Assembly (NCBI GenBank): GCA_900766045.1
Contig: CAAFTW010000072.1
Span: 1 to 32,300 of the forward strand
Origin: Clostridia bacterium
GTDB taxonomy: Bacteria > Bacillota > Clostridia > Peptostreptococcales > Anaerovoracaceae
DNA length: 32,300 bases
Direction of reading: 5' to 3'
A program made the position numbers and the translations under genes. Each line of letters begins with the position of its first letter. Position 1 is the first letter of the stretch. Below the pieces are notes generated by a model. It saw nothing but the letters and a program-made list of their open reading frames with translations, was not told the DNA's origin and searched no databases. This document shows, piece after piece, positions 1-8,509 of this stretch.

Positions 1-74
1 CAAAGAATTTGATCATAACCAACACATCAAGAGGAAACGATGTAAAACTAAATGACGTTTACAATACCATGTAA
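1..74 (+). CDS. 3' end of an unidentified protein gene (partial)
   Basis: An open frame enters from the left edge (frame beginning at base 3) and ends at TAA 72-74. The visible tail reads KNLIITNTSRGNDVKLNDVY-NTM. It is unbroken and protein-like, while the other two forward frames stop early. Too little is present to name a family. The call rests only on frame openness and plausible composition, and a chance open frame of this length is possible. Confidence 0.4.
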   Translation, partial: KNLIITNTSRGNDVKLNDVYNTM

Positions 75-99
75 TTCGCAGGACAACAAAATAATGTCG

Positions 100-135
100 T
101 TGGTAATAATTGCTTAAATCCAGCCGTTTTACCAA
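100..135. repeat. 36-bp inverted-repeat element, copy A
   Basis: TTGGTAA (100-106) and TTACCAA (129-135) form an inverted repeat with 22 bases between the arms. The same arms at the same spacing recur at 24285-24320 (outer six bases only) and 24646-24681, with degenerate copies at 16715 and 24595. The bases flanking the right arm (TTTACCAAGTATAC on the + strand) reappear inverted beside copy E. All copies are intergenic. Function unknown. Confidence 0.5.
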
Positions 136-291
136 GTATACATGTCAGACATAGGGAATAAAATTCCTATTGTGTAATTGTGAGATTCCATATAGAATAT
201 TTGACATAGATGTAAAAATATGGAAATCTAAGATATGAAATAGATCATCCATATTAAGCAAGCCAAGTTCAGTGATAAAGGGTATATCGAA

Positions 292-1221
292 ATGCGTGAT
301 TCAAATACAGAGATGCTATATCATTTCAATATTTCGCAAACGGCGGATTTCTCGGAAGATTTGAGCCAGGAAATAATGAGAGAAAAGAGAATACGAAAAG
401 AATGCATCAAGGAGATGCGCCGTCTTGACGAGTATAAATATTTCCGGCTCTCATGCTATAAAAAGAATGGTGAGTTGTATTACTCTATGATTAGAAGGGA
501 AGACAACAGCCTGGGAAAGAAGAAACGCTGGTATATGGGAAAAAGAGATGAAAATAATGCGAAAACAATAGAAAATATCATCTATTATAGGTATTTATAT
601 GAATACATTAAACGTTTAGATTGCAGCATTTCCCGAATTGAGAATTTGTTGGAAGTAATAAAATTGCTTAATCCGCAATCCATTTCAGCCAACTGGGGAC
701 AATCCTATTTCCCCCTGCCAGAAGAGTGCTATCAGATTTCTGGAAGCCTGAATATTAATAAATGGAGAGAAGAGCATCTGTCCGTGCACAGGATCAATAA
801 CCCGAAATATCCTCAGGATCTCAGGCATCAGGCTGATCATAATCTGAAGGTAAGGTCCAAGTCGGAGGTGATCATCTGTAATCAGCTGATCCAGAACGGT
901 CTGGCGTTTGTTTATGAGCCGGATCTGAAGCTTGGAAATTACACGGTCAGCCCGGATTTTCTCGTCCTTTCGGAGAAAAAGAAAAGATTGTTTGTCTGGG
1001 AGCATATGGGACTGCTTGATGACTCGAAGTATATGAAAAACGCGCTTTGGAAATTGCAGCATTATCAGGACGAGGGAATCATTCTCGGGCAGAATCTGAT
1101 CGTAACATATGATGACACGGAAAGCGGCATTAATTCGGCGGAAATAGGAGAAACTATCAGAAAATATTTTATAAAAGAAAAACATCAGGAAGAAGCTGTG
1201 AAGGACATGAATCTGCAATAA
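292..1221 (+). CDS. PD-(D/E)XK nuclease-like hypothetical protein
   Basis: Protein of 309 aa. The C-terminal third carries an arrangement typical of PD-(D/E)XK nuclease folds: RSKSEVIICNQLI (about residues 190-202, with the helix-1 Glu), then SPDFLVL (about 220-226, catalytic Asp) and FVWEHMG (about 235-241, with E-x-H in place of E-x-K). The N-terminal half is charged and helical (residues 25-110) and resembles the coiled part of uncharacterised Firmicutes proteins with the same C-terminal fold. The start at 292 has only a weak upstream AAAGGG, and the internal Met at residue 8 is an alternative. The first half is visibly AT-rich in codon use, while the part after about base 780 looks like the rest of the window, so the gene may be chimeric. 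No partner gene is visible; substrate and role are unknown. Confidence 0.7.
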   Translation: MRDSNTEMLYHFNISQTADFSEDLSQEIMREKRIRKECIKEMRRLDEYKYFRLSCYKKNGELYYSMIRREDNSLGKKKRWYMGKRDENNAKTIENIIYYRYLYEYIKRLDCSISRIENLLEVIKLLNPQSISANWGQSYFPLPEECYQISGSLNINKWREEHLSVHRINNPKYPQDLRHQADHNLKVRSKSEVIICNQLIQNGLAFVYEPDLKLGNYTVSPDFLVLSEKKKRLFVWEHMGLLDDSKYMKNALWKLQHYQDEGIILGQNLIVTYDDTESGINSAEIGETIRKYFIKEKHQEEAVKDMNLQ

Positions 1222-1277
1222 TATCAGGGTTTGATTCCATTAGGCAGAGGGACGATTCCGGTAGGGGCAGAATGTTG

Positions 1278-1329
1278 AAAAAATGAAAATCCAGGAAGCA
1301 TGCCGATTATGGGCAGAACTTCCTGGATT
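1278..1329 (-). terminator. Rho-independent terminator of the trp operon
   Basis: An 11-bp perfect stem, AATCCAGGAAG (1288-1298) with CTTCCTGGATT (1319-1329). Read on the minus strand it is followed by a T-rich tail (complement of 1278-1287). It lies about 60 bp beyond the trpA stop codon and closes the operon. Confidence 0.85.
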
Positions 1330-1389
1330 ATTTCACTTTTGTGTATTAGCGCTTTAACGCGGTGCGCATGCTCGCCAGCGGATCTGCGT

Positions 1390-2163
1390 TTATTCCCGGA
1401 TCGCGTCTTTCATGCTCTGAACGTAGTCGCCGATGCCGGAAACAGCGTCGCGGCCTTTTGCGGCAACCTGCTTGACGATGGCGGAGCCGACGATGGCGCC
1501 GTCCGCGAACTGGGTCATCTTGGCGGCCTGTTCTGGTGTGGAGATGCCAAAGCCGACGGCGCAAGGAATATCCGTGTTATCGCGGATGATCTTTACGATG
1601 TGGCCGATGTCGGTCGTGATTTTGCTGCGGGTTCCGGTAACGCCGAGGGAGGAAACGACATAGATAAAGCCGGTCGCTTCCTTTGCGATCATGGAGATGC
1701 GGTCTTCGGAGGTCGGCGCGATCATGGAGATCAGGTCGAGGCCGTATTTCTCGCAGGCTGGTGCAAAGTCCGGGCGTTCTTCATAAGGGACATCCGGGAG
1801 GATCAGTCCGTCGATTCCCGCTTCTGCGGCAAGGGAAATGAATTTTTCGGTGCCGTAGGAGAAGACAACGTTCGCATAGGTCATGAAGACCATTGGCAGA
1901 GTGACCTCTTCCCGGAGTTCTTTGACCATCTGGAAGATTTTATCCGTTGTCACGCCGCCGGAAAGCGCGCGGACGTTGGCTTCCTGGATTACCGGTCCTT
2001 CCGCGGTCGGATCGGAAAACGGGATTCCGAGTTCGATCAGATCCGCGCCGCGCGCTGCCATCTCCTTGACAATTGCCTTTGTCGTATCGAGATCCGGGTC
2101 GCCGCAGGTAATAAATGGAATAAATGCCTTTCCGTTCTGGAATGCTTCTTTAATCTTACTCAT
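1390..2163 (-). CDS. trpA: Tryptophan synthase alpha subunit
   Basis: Protein of 257 aa, normal for TrpA, a TIM barrel that cleaves indole-3-glycerol phosphate to indole and glyceraldehyde 3-phosphate inside the alpha2-beta2 tryptophan synthase complex. Visible motifs are FITCGDP (residues 17-23), the catalytic Glu in IELGIPFSDP (E44), and the phosphate-binding GVTG and VGFGIS loops in the C-terminal half. The position that matches the second catalytic acid of the Salmonella enzyme (Asp60) is Glu here (TAEGP, E55), a conservative change. The ATG overlaps the last 8 bases of trpB (ATGAGTAA), which suggests translational coupling and matched alpha/beta output. It is the last gene of the operon, followed by a strong terminator. 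Confidence 0.97.
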   Translation of the reverse strand: MSKIKEAFQNGKAFIPFITCGDPDLDTTKAIVKEMAARGADLIELGIPFSDPTAEGPVIQEANVRALSGGVTTDKIFQMVKELREEVTLPMVFMTYANVVFSYGTEKFISLAAEAGIDGLILPDVPYEERPDFAPACEKYGLDLISMIAPTSEDRISMIAKEATGFIYVVSSLGVTGTRSKITTDIGHIVKIIRDNTDIPCAVGFGISTPEQAAKMTQFADGAIVGSAIVKQVAAKGRDAVSGIGDYVQSMKDAIRE

Positions 2164-3358
2164 CGATATTCTCCCCTCTGTAACGCGCGATTGCTGCGCA
2201 GTCCTTGTCTCCTCTGCCGGAAATGGTGACGACGATGATCTTGTCCTTGTCCATCTGTGGTGCGATTTTCATGGCGTAGGCCAGTGCGTGTGAGGACTCG
2301 ATGGCAGGGATGACACCCTCCATGCGGGACAGGTATTCAAATGCGTTTACCGCTTCATCGTCGGTGATCGGAACGTACTTGGCGCGGCCGATGTCGTGCA
2401 GGTATGCGTGCTCCGGTCCGATGCCCGGGTAGTCGAGGCCGGCGGAAATAGAGTAAACCGGTGCGATCTGGCCGTATTTATCCTGGCAGAAATAGGATTT
2501 CATGCCGTGGAAGATTCCTTCGCGGCCGGTTGCGATTGTAGCGGCTGTCTCGAAGGTGTCGACGCCGCGGCCTGCTGCCTCACAGCCGATCAGCTGGACG
2601 TCCTTGTCTTCAATGAAGTTGTAGAAGCTGCCGATAGCGTTGGATCCGCCGCCGACGCAGGCGATGACGGCATCAGGAAGACGGCCTTCCTTCTCCAGCA
2701 TCTGCTCCTTGATTTCCTTGGAAATGACGGCCTGGAAGTCGCGGACGATGGTCGGGAACGGGTGCGGTCCCATGACGGAACCCATGCAGTAGTGGGTGTC
2801 GTCGATGCGGCTGGTCCACTCACGCATGGCCTCGGAAACCGCGTCTTTCAGCGTTCCGGTGCCGGACGTTACAGGGACGACATCAGCGCCCAGCAGTTTC
2901 ATCTTATATACATTCAGAGCCTGGCGTTTGGTGTCCTCAATACCCATGAATACGACGCATTCCATGCCCATCAGTGCGGCTGCCGTTGCCGTTGCGACAC
3001 CGTGCTGGCCTGCGCCGGTTTCTGCGATCAGGCGGGTCTTGCCCATTTTCTTTGCCAGAAGGGCCTGACCGAGAACGTTGTTGATCTTATGCGCGCCCGT
3101 GTGGTTCAGGTCCTCACGCTTGAGGTAAATTTTTGCGCCGCCCAGGTCCTCCGTCATCTTTTTGGCAAAATAGAGCCGGCTAGGGCGTCCCGCGTAGTCG
3201 TTCAGCAGGGCTGTAAGTTCGCGGTTGAATGCAGGATCGTCCTTATATTTATTATAGGCTTCTTCCAGCTCGATCACGGCGTTCATCAGAGTTTCCGGAA
3301 TGTACTGGCCGCCGTGCTGGCCAAATCTTCCTCTTGATCTTGATTTCGTTTCAGTCAT
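2156..3358 (-). CDS. trpB: Tryptophan synthase beta subunit
   Basis: Protein of 400 aa, the usual length of the standard TrpB form. It condenses indole with L-serine using PLP. The PLP lysine is K91 in HTGAHKINN. ETGAGQHGVA (about 113-122) matches the catalytic Glu loop, and GGGSNAIG (about 236-243) is the PLP phosphate loop. The start at 3358 is preceded on the minus strand by AGGAGGAAAAA. The gene follows the trpC/F fusion by 27 bp and overlaps trpA by 8 bp. Nothing suggests damage. Confidence 0.97.
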   Translation of the reverse strand: MTETKSRSRGRFGQHGGQYIPETLMNAVIELEEAYNKYKDDPAFNRELTALLNDYAGRPSRLYFAKKMTEDLGGAKIYLKREDLNHTGAHKINNVLGQALLAKKMGKTRLIAETGAGQHGVATATAAALMGMECVVFMGIEDTKRQALNVYKMKLLGADVVPVTSGTGTLKDAVSEAMREWTSRIDDTHYCMGSVMGPHPFPTIVRDFQAVISKEIKEQMLEKEGRLPDAVIACVGGGSNAIGSFYNFIEDKDVQLIGCEAAGRGVDTFETAATIATGREGIFHGMKSYFCQDKYGQIAPVYSISAGLDYPGIGPEHAYLHDIGRAKYVPITDDEAVNAFEYLSRMEGVIPAIESSHALAYAMKIAPQMDKDKIIVVTISGRGDKDCAAIARYRGENIDE

Positions 3359-3385
3359 TTTTTTCCTCCTGTATGCATGATGCAG

Positions 3386-4828
3386 TCAGCAGTTCCTTAC
3401 AGCTTCACACAGTGCCTGCATTTTTTCTAAGTCTTTTACGCCATCTGTTTCCAGGCTGGAGCTCGCGTCAATGGCAAAGGGATGGAATTTCCGAATTGCC
3501 GCGGAAGCGTTATCCGGTCCAAGGCCGCCTGCCAGAATAAAGGGACGGCTGAATCCCTTGAAATCGGAAAGCAGGGTCCAGTCGAAAGGCTGGCCGGTCC
3601 CCGCGCCGTTGTCCAGCAGAATCAGGTCTGCAGGGGAATCTTCGGCGGCTTTCAGGTCCTCTTCCGAGGCGATCCTGAATGCCTTGATGATTTGAATTTC
3701 TGAGATTCTGCGGCAGGCCGAGTCATCCGTGCAGGCTGCAGCTTCCGTTTTCAGTGCCTTTCCCAGCGCTTCAATATATTCCGGCCCTTCCTGCCCGTGC
3801 AGCTGGATCAGGTCGATCGTTCCGGCTTTTGCCATTTTCACGATGTCGTCAATTTCCGCGTTGACGAAGACGCCAGCGGCCTGGATCCCGGGGTTGAGAG
3901 CACGCTTCAGCGCTGCCGCGTCTTCCGGCGCGATGCAGCGCTTCCGGGACGGATCGAAGATGAATCCGATGTAGTCCGGCCGCGTCTGATTGGCGTATTC
4001 GATGTCCTGCGGCCGCCGCATTCCGCAGATTTTCAGGCGCGTTTTCCCCTTGAGATAGTCCAGCATGGCCGGTTTGTCCTTTGCCCGCATGAGCGTCTCT
4101 CCGATCAGGACGGCGTCGACGTTCGCGTCTCTTAAGATGTCGATGTCCTGCGGAGTCTTGATTCCGCTTTCGCTGACAAAAAGAATATCGCAAGGGACCT
4201 GCGCCCGGTGATTTCTGGCATTTTTCACATCGACGGTGAAGTCCTTCAAGTTACGGTTGTTCACGCCGATGATTCGGGCACCGGCACGGATGGCCATCTG
4301 GATTTCCTGATCGTCGTGGGCTTCCACCAGGGAGGAAAGTCCGAGTGAATCGGCAATTTCCCGGTATCTCCGAAGGGTGTCCTCATCGAGAAGGGCACAG
4401 ATCAGAAGAACGGCGGAGGCACCCAGGACCTTGGCTTCATCGATCATGTATTCATCGATCGTGAAGTCTTTCCGGATGACAGGGATGTGCACGGCGCTGG
4501 TGATTTCCTGAAGAATCTGCGTACTTCCCATGAACCATTCGGGTTCGGTCAGTACAGAGATGGCGGAGGCGCCGGCGCGCTCGTAGTCTTCTGCGATCTG
4601 CACGTAGGGAAAATCCGGAGCGATCAGGCCTTTCGAAGGGGAGGCTTTCTTGCATTCGCAGATGAAAGAAATGTCTTTTGCGGCAAGAGCCTTCTCGAAA
4701 GGAAATCCAGTGTTCGGGTCTAATGCCAGCGCGCGCCGCTTCATTTCTTCTGCCGGCACGCGCTTCTTCGCTTCGGAAACGCGTTTTCTTGTGGATTCTG
4801 CAATTGTTTCAAGGATGTTGCTCATCAT
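3386..4828 (-). CDS. trpCF: Fused indole-3-glycerol-phosphate synthase / phosphoribosylanthranilate isomerase
   Basis: One 480-aa frame carries two complete TIM-barrel enzymes in the order TrpC then TrpF. Residues 1 to about 258 are indole-3-glycerol-phosphate synthase: ECKKASPSKG (58-67), SVLTE (91-95), RKDF (119-122), VEAH (168-171), GVNNRNL (188-194) and SESGI (219-223). Residues about 264-480 are phosphoribosylanthranilate isomerase: KICGM with the general-base Cys (C268), GVFVN (319-323), IQLHG (341-345), LLDNGAGTG with the catalytic Asp (D406) and ILAGGLGPDN (431-440). The two domains meet in a short linker with no frame break. The two enzymes catalyse consecutive steps, isomerase first and synthase second. 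A TrpC-TrpF fusion in this order is classical in enterobacteria. In Gram-positive trp operons the genes are usually separate. The start is ATG-ATG at 4828/4825; the second may be the one used. Confidence 0.95.
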   Translation of the reverse strand: MMSNILETIAESTRKRVSEAKKRVPAEEMKRRALALDPNTGFPFEKALAAKDISFICECKKASPSKGLIAPDFPYVQIAEDYERAGASAISVLTEPEWFMGSTQILQEITSAVHIPVIRKDFTIDEYMIDEAKVLGASAVLLICALLDEDTLRRYREIADSLGLSSLVEAHDDQEIQMAIRAGARIIGVNNRNLKDFTVDVKNARNHRAQVPCDILFVSESGIKTPQDIDILRDANVDAVLIGETLMRAKDKPAMLDYLKGKTRLKICGMRRPQDIEYANQTRPDYIGFIFDPSRKRCIAPEDAAALKRALNPGIQAAGVFVNAEIDDIVKMAKAGTIDLIQLHGQEGPEYIEALGKALKTEAAACTDDSACRRISEIQIIKAFRIASEEDLKAAEDSPADLILLDNGAGTGQPFDWTLLSDFKGFSRPFILAGGLGPDNASAAIRKFHPFAIDASSSLETDGVKDLEKMQALCEAVRNC

Positions 4829-4892
4829 TCATGCTCTTTCAAATGTTTTGCTGACCTGGCCGTTCTACAGAACGGCTTCTTTTCATAATCCA

Positions 4893-5909
4893 TTATTTAT
4901 TCGACTCAGCAATGAATTCTTCCAGTTTCTTATATGCTGCGCCGCTTTCTACCTGCGCTTTCGCAAGTTCGATTCCTTCCTTGATACTGTCGGCTTTGCC
5001 TGCAGTGTAGAGGGAAGCTCCGGCGTTCAGCATGACGATATTGTATTTCGGTCCCTTGACGCCCTTCAGGATGTCGCGTGTAATTTCTGCGTTTTCCTCA
5101 GGTGTTCCGCCGACGATGTCTGCCTTATTGCAGCGGTCCATGCCAAAGTCTTCCGGCTTGAGACTGCCGGTCCTGTACCATCCGTTGCGGAACTCGCTGA
5201 AGCTGGTCGGTGCGGAAGCGGAAATTTCATCCAGTCCGTCTTCTCCGTGGAAGATCATGCCGCGCTTGACGCCCAGTTTGGTCAGAACCTTGGACAGTGG
5301 CTCGATGAGGTAGGAGTCGTAAACACCCAGCATCATCATTTCCGGTTTTGCCGGATTGGTCAGAGGTCCGAGAATATTGAATACCGTGCGGATTCCCAGC
5401 TCTTTTCTGATGGAACCGACGTATTTCATGGATGCGTGATATTTCTGCGCAAACATGAAGCAGATGCCGATCTTGTCCAGCAGTTCCGTGCACTTCTCAG
5501 GCTCGAGCTGGATGTTGATGCCGAGAGCTTCCAGGCAGTCTGCTGCGCCGCAGAGGGAAGAAGCTGCGCGGTTTCCGTGCTTGGCAACCGGAACGCCTGC
5601 GGAGGCGACCACGAATGCTGAAGTCGTGGATACGTTCATGCTTCCTGCGTGATCTCCGCCGGTTCCGACGATTTCCATGACTTCCTGGCTGTGGGAAACC
5701 GGAAGTGCGTGCTCGCGCATAGCTGCTGCGGATGCGGTGATTTCATCAATGGTCTCTGCCCGGGTGCTCTTGGTAGAGAGGGCTGCCAGATAGGCGGCGT
5801 TCTGCACCTGGCTTGTTTCTCCGCTCATGATTTCGTTCATTACGGCATAGGCTTCGTCATAGCTAAGATCACCTTTACCGACAATTTTCTTAATTGCTTC
5901 TGCGATCAT
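4893..5909 (-). CDS. trpD: Anthranilate phosphoribosyltransferase
   Basis: Protein of 338 aa, normal for TrpD. It transfers phosphoribose from PRPP to anthranilate. The PRPP/Mg sites are VGTGGD (81-86), NVSTTSA (92-98) and KHGNRAASS (110-118), followed by CGAAD and LEALG. The common SKSG-type segment reads SLCG here, a mild variation. The start at 5909 follows AAAGGAGAAAGAA on the minus strand. It is separate from trpG, not fused as in E. coli, and the 133-bp trpG-trpD gap is the widest in the operon. That gap contains GCCGGCCT and AGGCCCGGC arms that could pair across about 35 bases but no T-tract, so it looks more like a processing or stability hairpin than a terminator. Confidence 0.96.
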   Translation of the reverse strand: MIAEAIKKIVGKGDLSYDEAYAVMNEIMSGETSQVQNAAYLAALSTKSTRAETIDEITASAAAMREHALPVSHSQEVMEIVGTGGDHAGSMNVSTTSAFVVASAGVPVAKHGNRAASSLCGAADCLEALGINIQLEPEKCTELLDKIGICFMFAQKYHASMKYVGSIRKELGIRTVFNILGPLTNPAKPEMMMLGVYDSYLIEPLSKVLTKLGVKRGMIFHGEDGLDEISASAPTSFSEFRNGWYRTGSLKPEDFGMDRCNKADIVGGTPEENAEITRDILKGVKGPKYNIVMLNAGASLYTAGKADSIKEGIELAKAQVESGAAYKKLEEFIAESNK

Positions 5910-6042
5910 TTCTTTCTCCTTTGTCTCCTCAAAACTTCTTTCATTCTCGTATATATTATGTTTTATTGACGTCTGTTTGTTTTATGGCAGCCGGGCCTCT
6001 GATGGAGTGGAAGTTTCCGTTTCCGACAGGCCGGCAGCGCTT

Positions 6043-6633
6043 TTATTCTCCCTGCCTGTATGCTTTTGCCGCCTTCAGGAAATTCTCCAGCATAGGCTTT
6101 CCTTCTGGGGTCATGATGGATTCCGGATGGAACTGCATGCCGAAAATCGGATATTCTTTATGCTGGACGGCCATGATTTCGTCATCGTCCGCTTCTGCCG
6201 TAATCTGAAGGCATTCCGGCAGAGTGTCCGGATCAGCGGAAAGCGAGTGGTACCTTGCGACTTCGGTTTTGTCCGGGAGGCCCTTAAACAGGGTGGTGCT
6301 GGTATCCAGACGGGCGACGGACTGTTTTCCGTGCATCAGGGTCTTCGCGTAGCCGACCTTTCCACCAAAGGCCATGGCGATGGCCTGATGGCCCAGGCAG
6401 ACGCCCAGGATCGGGATGCGGGAGCCGAGCTTCTTAATGACGTCGATGCAGACGCCTGCGTCTTCCGGCCGGCCCGGTCCCGGGGAAATCACGATCGCCT
6501 CAGGATTGAGCGGGTTGATTTCTTCAACGGTCATAGCGTCGTTGCGGATAACCTTGATATCCGGGTTGATGGATCCGATCAGCTGGTAGAGGTTGTAGGA
6601 GAAACTGTCATAGTTGTCAATCAGTAAAATCAT
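6043..6633 (-). CDS. trpG: Anthranilate synthase component II (glutamine amidotransferase)
   Basis: Protein of 196 aa, a class I glutamine amidotransferase that supplies ammonia to TrpE. The catalytic nucleophile is C79 in GVCLGHQ, and the His/Glu pair is H169/E171 in FHPESIMTPEG. The oxyanion loop is PGPGRPEDAG (51-60). The start codon lies 3 bp after the trpE stop and its AAGGAGG site is inside the end of trpE, so the two subunits are coupled. A similar subunit (PabA) serves folate synthesis in some bacteria; one shared subunit cannot be excluded, but the position assigns it to tryptophan. Confidence 0.96.
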   Translation of the reverse strand: MILLIDNYDSFSYNLYQLIGSINPDIKVIRNDAMTVEEINPLNPEAIVISPGPGRPEDAGVCIDVIKKLGSRIPILGVCLGHQAIAMAFGGKVGYAKTLMHGKQSVARLDTSTTLFKGLPDKTEVARYHSLSADPDTLPECLQITAEADDDEIMAVQHKEYPIFGMQFHPESIMTPEGKPMLENFLKAAKAYRQGE

Positions 6634-6636
6634 CGG

Positions 6637-8103
6637 TTAGTCCTCCTTCTCTGCTGTCTTCAGCGCACTTACAACGGCGGCGGCCTTGTTCAGGCACTCC
6701 TGATATTCGTTTTCCGGTACGGAATCATAGACGATTCCGGCTCCGCTCCGAATAAACACCTTGTTATTCTTCTTATAGGCAATGCGGATGGCGATACAGC
6801 AGTCCAGATTTCCGGTGAAATCAATATATCCGATCGCTCCGCCGTAAATTCCGCGCTTGTTGTTTTCCAGATCATTGATCAGCTGGCAGGCTCTGAGCTT
6901 TGGTGCTCCGGAAAGTGTACCGGCTGGCAGAACGGAGTCTACTGCGTCCAAAGCGTCCATGTCGTCACGGATTTCACCTTTTACGGTCGAGCCGATGTGC
7001 ATGACGTGGGAATATTTCTCGATGACATGGTATTTCTCAACTTCCACTGTCCCGAACTTGCTGAGCTTGCCGATATCGTTTCTGCCCAGGTCAACCAGCA
7101 TGTTGTGCTCGGCCAGTTCCTTCGGGTCTTCCAGGAGCTCCTTTTCCAGCCGGTCATCTTCTTCCTTTGTCTTTCCTCTCGGCCGGGTTCCCGCAAGCGG
7201 GAAGGTGTGCAGGGTTCCGTCCTGGAGCTTGACCAGGGTCTCAGGCGATGCGCCGGCAACTTCCATGTCGGAACCAGAGAAGTAGAGCATGTAAGGGGAA
7301 GGATTCAGGGTTCGCAGAACCCGGTAGGTGTTGAAGAGGGAACCCTCAAAATCCGCTTCCAGTCTGTTGGACAGGACGATCTGGAAAATGTCGCCTTCCT
7401 TAATATAGTGCTTGGCTTTCTGCACCATATCGCAGTACTGATCTTTCGAGAAATACGGCTTGATTTCCGAAGTCATATGGCCCGGAATGTCTTTCTTCGG
7501 GGCTCCGTTCAGAATCAGGTCCTTCAAATGCTGGATTTCCAGCTGTGCCTTGTTGTAGGCGGCGTCCAGGTCGCCGTTGAGCGGCATGTTGGCGATCAGC
7601 AGGATTTTCTGTCGGTAATTATCGAAGCAGATGACCTTATCGAACAGCATGAGGTCTACATCCTGAAAGCCTTCCGTGTCTTCAGCGTCCAGACGGAGGG
7701 TCGGCTCCGAATACTTCAGATAGTCGTAAGAGAAATATCCGACAAGTCCTCCTGTGAACGGCGGCATTCCCGGAATCTTCGGGGAGCGGTTCTTATCCAT
7801 AATCTGGCGGATGTATTTTCTCGGATCAGCGCTTTCAATGGTCAGATCATCGATCTTCAGAACGCCGTTTACCGCGCTGATGGCGTTTTTCGGCTCACAT
7901 CCGAGGAAGGAGTAGCGTCCCCACTGCTTGTTATCTTCCGCGCTTTCCAGCATGTAGCAGTGTTCGGAAATATTCATCATTTTCCGCATGACCTGAACCG
8001 GCGTTGCCATATCCGAGAGCATCTCTCCCATGACCGGCGCGATGTCGTACTTTCCCTCTGCAGCAATCTGTTTCATTTCGTCAAGACTAGGCGTAATGTT
8101 CAA
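6637..8103 (-). CDS. trpE: Anthranilate synthase component I
   Basis: A chorismate-utilising enzyme that makes anthranilate, the committed step of the pathway. I chose a TTG start at 8103, giving 488 aa starting (M)NITPSLDEMK. It sits 6 bases behind a strong AGGAAAGGAG site (8110-8119). The in-frame ATG at 8130 would put that ribosome site inside the gene and has no good site of its own. The N-terminal feedback pocket shows the MLES...SFLG pattern of tryptophan-inhibited TrpE. The C-terminal chorismate-binding domain has DIFQIVLSNR, GASPETL, DLGRNDIGK and GTLSGAPK. Expected regulation is by tryptophan feedback on the enzyme and by the T-box upstream. TTG initiation may also lower output. Confidence 0.95.
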   Translation of the reverse strand: MNITPSLDEMKQIAAEGKYDIAPVMGEMLSDMATPVQVMRKMMNISEHCYMLESAEDNKQWGRYSFLGCEPKNAISAVNGVLKIDDLTIESADPRKYIRQIMDKNRSPKIPGMPPFTGGLVGYFSYDYLKYSEPTLRLDAEDTEGFQDVDLMLFDKVICFDNYRQKILLIANMPLNGDLDAAYNKAQLEIQHLKDLILNGAPKKDIPGHMTSEIKPYFSKDQYCDMVQKAKHYIKEGDIFQIVLSNRLEADFEGSLFNTYRVLRTLNPSPYMLYFSGSDMEVAGASPETLVKLQDGTLHTFPLAGTRPRGKTKEEDDRLEKELLEDPKELAEHNMLVDLGRNDIGKLSKFGTVEVEKYHVIEKYSHVMHIGSTVKGEIRDDMDALDAVDSVLPAGTLSGAPKLRACQLINDLENNKRGIYGGAIGYIDFTGNLDCCIAIRIAYKKNNKVFIRSGAGIVYDSVPENEYQECLNKAAAVVSALKTAEKED

Positions 8104-8130
8104 TCTGGTCTCCTTTCCTAAAGACCCCAT

Positions 8131-8474
8131 TCAGCGGCAAAATTTACCCTGGCAAGAAAAAAGCCCCTGGCAGATAATCGGTAATCTGCCAAGGACGAAT
8201 AAGCTTCAATCATCCGCGATGCCACCTTGCTTCGCATAATGCGCACTCTGGGGAATACCATCATATTCCTGGCAGCTGACGTGTGCCCTACGTCGCGGAA
8301 TACTCAGACGGTGGGAAATTCAGAAACATCTCATTCTCTTCCGGCCTTTGACCGCGCCCTCAGCGATCCATATTGCATAAGCTGTTTTCCATCTGCATCT
8401 CAGCATCGCAGATTCTCTGTAGGAGCATAATTATCTTTTCTTCGCCTCATCGGTTTCTTGCTATTTTGTTTGTT
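8131..8474 (-). promoter_or_regulatory. T-box leader (tRNA-Trp sensing) of the trp operon
   Basis: A leader of about 340 nt with the hallmark T-box sequence AAGGTGGCATCGCGG (minus strand, 8228 to 8214), followed directly by a terminator hairpin. Stem I lies at about 8350-8460. GGCGA near 8442 can pair with TCGCT near 8365, just after a TGG triplet (8370-8368) followed by A. This is a good candidate specifier codon for tryptophan. The T-box bulge reads UGGC, which pairs with a tRNA ending GCCA. Bacterial tRNA-Trp normally has G as discriminator base, so both contacts fit tRNA-Trp. Uncharged tRNA-Trp should stabilise the antiterminator and turn on trpE-A. Confidence 0.92.
8157..8195 (-). terminator. 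T-box attenuator terminator
   Basis: On the minus strand CCTTGGCAGAT (8194-8184) pairs with ATCTGCCAGGG (8175-8165), with one G-U pair, followed by six T residues. It lies between the T-box motif and trpE. Its 5' side competes with the antiterminator helix in the family model. Confidence 0.9.
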
Positions 8475-8480
8475 GAGTCA

Positions 8481-8509
8481 AATATATCACTAAAACCTTG
8501 TTTGGTCAA
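8481..8509 (-). promoter_or_regulatory. trp operon promoter with overlapping palindrome
   Basis: Minus strand: TTGACC (8509-8504), a 17-bp spacer and TATATT (8486-8481), placing the start near 8474. The -35 box lies in a perfect inverted repeat TTTGGT-TG-ACCAAA. A similar direct repeat, GTTGAACCAAAAC, lies 36 bp upstream (8536-8548). The repeats could bind a repressor, but no regulator is identified. Confidence 0.75.

Noticed and set aside
1300..2229. Long plus-strand frame of about 310 codons through trpA
   Set aside because: It is antisense to a complete trpA, lacks a ribosome site and has the biased composition of a shadow frame.
2396..3337. Long plus-strand frame opposite trpB
   Set aside because: Antisense shadow of trpB; no family resemblance and no ribosome site.
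6997..8121. Plus-strand frame of 374 codons opposite trpE
   Set aside because: Antisense shadow of trpE, with no upstream signals.
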